Source: Chloroflexota bacterium
GTDB lineage: Bacteria > Chloroflexota > UBA6077 > JADZDV01
Assembly: GCA_020850915.1 (NCBI GenBank)
Contig: JADZDV010000048.1
Location: forward strand, 1 to 5,782
Length of the DNA stretch: 5,782 bases
Direction: 5' to 3'
Under the pieces are notes generated by a model. That model was not told where the DNA came from, ran no database searches, and saw nothing but the letters and a program-made list of their open reading frames with translations. Shown one piece after another: positions 5,025 to 5,782 of this stretch (positions are counted from its first letter, which is position 1; the number at the start of each line of letters is the position of its first letter). The translations under genes were made by a program, and so were the position numbers.

Positions 5025-5782
5025 ATGCGTGACGCGCTGATCTGTGAACCCGTGCGGACACCCGTGGGGCGGTTTGGCGGGGTGTTCCGAGACATCCAGG
5101 CGGGTGAGCTGGCCGCCACGGTGCTGCGCGGCTTGATGGAGCGGTCTAAGCTGCCGCCAGAGGCTGTGGACGACGTGATCTTCGGCCAGTGCTACCCGAA
5201 CGGCGAGGCGCCGGCGCTCGGCCGGGTGGCGGCGCTGGACGCTGGCCTGCCGGTCGAGGTGGGCGGCACGCAGGTGGACCGACGCTGCGGATCGGGACTC
5301 CAGGCGATCGTCTACGCGGCGATGCAGGTGCAGACCAATGTCAGCGACGTCGTCATCGCGGGCGGCGCGGAGAGCATGAGCCAGGTGGAGTTCTCGTCGT
5401 CGGCGCCGCGCTGGGGCGTCAGGGGCGAGGCGCTGCGATTCGAGGATCGCCTGGTGCGGGCTCGATTGACCGCCGGCGGCGTGAACTACCCGGTGCCGGG
5501 CGGGATGCTGGAGACGGCGGAGAACCTGCGCCGCGACTACGGCATCTCCCGTGAGGAACAAGATCGGCTTGCGTTGGAATCGCACCGCCGGGCCGTGGCG
5601 GCGCAGGAGGACGGCCGCGTCGACGCGGAGGTCATCCCCGTCCGCGTGCAGACCCGCGAGGGCTCATCGATGGTCGCTCGCGACGAGCATCCGCGAGCGG
5701 ACACCTCGCTGGAGCAGCTCGCGAAGCTGCGGCCGGTGCGCCTGAAGCTGGACCCTGAGTCGACCGTGACGGCCGGCAACGC
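5025..5782 (+). CDS. thiolase (acetyl-CoA C-acyltransferase), N-terminal part
   Basis: The first 252 codons of a protein usually about 390-400 residues are present; the right edge cuts it. It begins MRDALICEPVRTPVGRFGGV, the standard thiolase opening 'RTPxGRFGG'. The acylated cysteine is Cys88 in VDRRCGSGLQAI (84-95), a variant of the usual NRxCxSG with Asp in place of Asn. VVIAGGAESMSQ (109-120), NYPVPGGMLETAENLRRDYGISREEQDRLALESHRRAVAAQ (154-194) and TVTAGNA (247 onward) follow. The second-cysteine and GxHP motifs would be beyond the edge. It should cleave a 3-oxoacyl-CoA with CoA to give acetyl-CoA and a shortened acyl-CoA, or run in reverse. It may take the product of the upstream CoA-transferase; PcaF-like or general beta-oxidation roles are both possible. 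The ATG at 5025 has GGAGG (5016-5020) only 4 bases upstream. Confidence 0.92.
   Translation, partial: MRDALICEPVRTPVGRFGGVFRDIQAGELAATVLRGLMERSKLPPEAVDDVIFGQCYPNGEAPALGRVAALDAGLPVEVGGTQVDRRCGSGLQAIVYAAMQVQTNVSDVVIAGGAESMSQVEFSSSAPRWGVRGEALRFEDRLVRARLTAGGVNYPVPGGMLETAENLRRDYGISREEQDRLALESHRRAVAAQEDGRVDAEVIPVRVQTREGSSMVARDEHPRADTSLEQLAKLRPVRLKLDPESTVTAGN

Noticed and set aside
4806..5585. 259-codon minus-strand ORF over the thiolase start
   Set aside because: It is antisense to subunit B and the thiolase, with a His/Arg-rich shadow-type translation.

Overview
This is a GC-rich stretch of bacterial chromosome carrying catabolic, CoA-linked metabolism. Codons prefer G or C in third position, and most genes have Shine-Dalgarno sites. 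The -10/-35 signals resemble the housekeeping sigma factor consensus. The protein families suggest an aerobic, heterotrophic, high-GC bacterium such as a Chloroflexota member or an actinomycete-like lineage. The window holds no marker gene that settles this, so the taxonomic guess is weak.

Layout. On the minus strand at the left edge is the N-terminus of an M20-family amidohydrolase/peptidase (1-187). Just upstream of it on the same strand lies a class III CoA-transferase family protein with alpha-methylacyl-CoA racemase hallmarks (247-1425). Divergent from that pair is a small PcaC-like carboxymuconolactone decarboxylase-family gene (1592-2056, plus). It converges on a minus-strand single-chain acetyl-CoA hydrolase/4-hydroxybutyrate CoA-transferase family gene (2170-3390). 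Between the convergent genes sits an 84-bp REPIN-like palindromic element (2091-2174), whose right arm supplies the stop codon of the minus-strand gene. From a divergent intergenic region with a near-consensus promoter (3494-3522), the plus strand carries a translationally coupled two-subunit 3-oxoacid CoA-transferase (A 3562-4233, B 4230-4874). After a 150-bp leader region comes a thiolase cut by the right edge (from 5025).

How the genes could work together. The two-subunit CoA-transferase and the thiolase are the classic last two steps for a beta-keto acid: activation with CoA from succinyl-CoA, then thiolytic cleavage. With the PcaC-like protein nearby, this recalls the lower beta-ketoadipate pathway (PcaC, PcaIJ, PcaF), but the substrate cannot be fixed from sequence. 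Three different CoA-transferase folds or families lie within about 4.6 kb, which marks the locus as a CoA-thioester handling cluster. No RNA genes, CRISPR arrays, transposase genes or gene-free stretches over 300 bases were seen. I do not see an obviously new biological system. The most notable items are the REPIN-like element that ends a gene, the apparent loss of the usual catalytic glutamate in the single-chain CoA-transferase homologue, and the structured leader of the thiolase.
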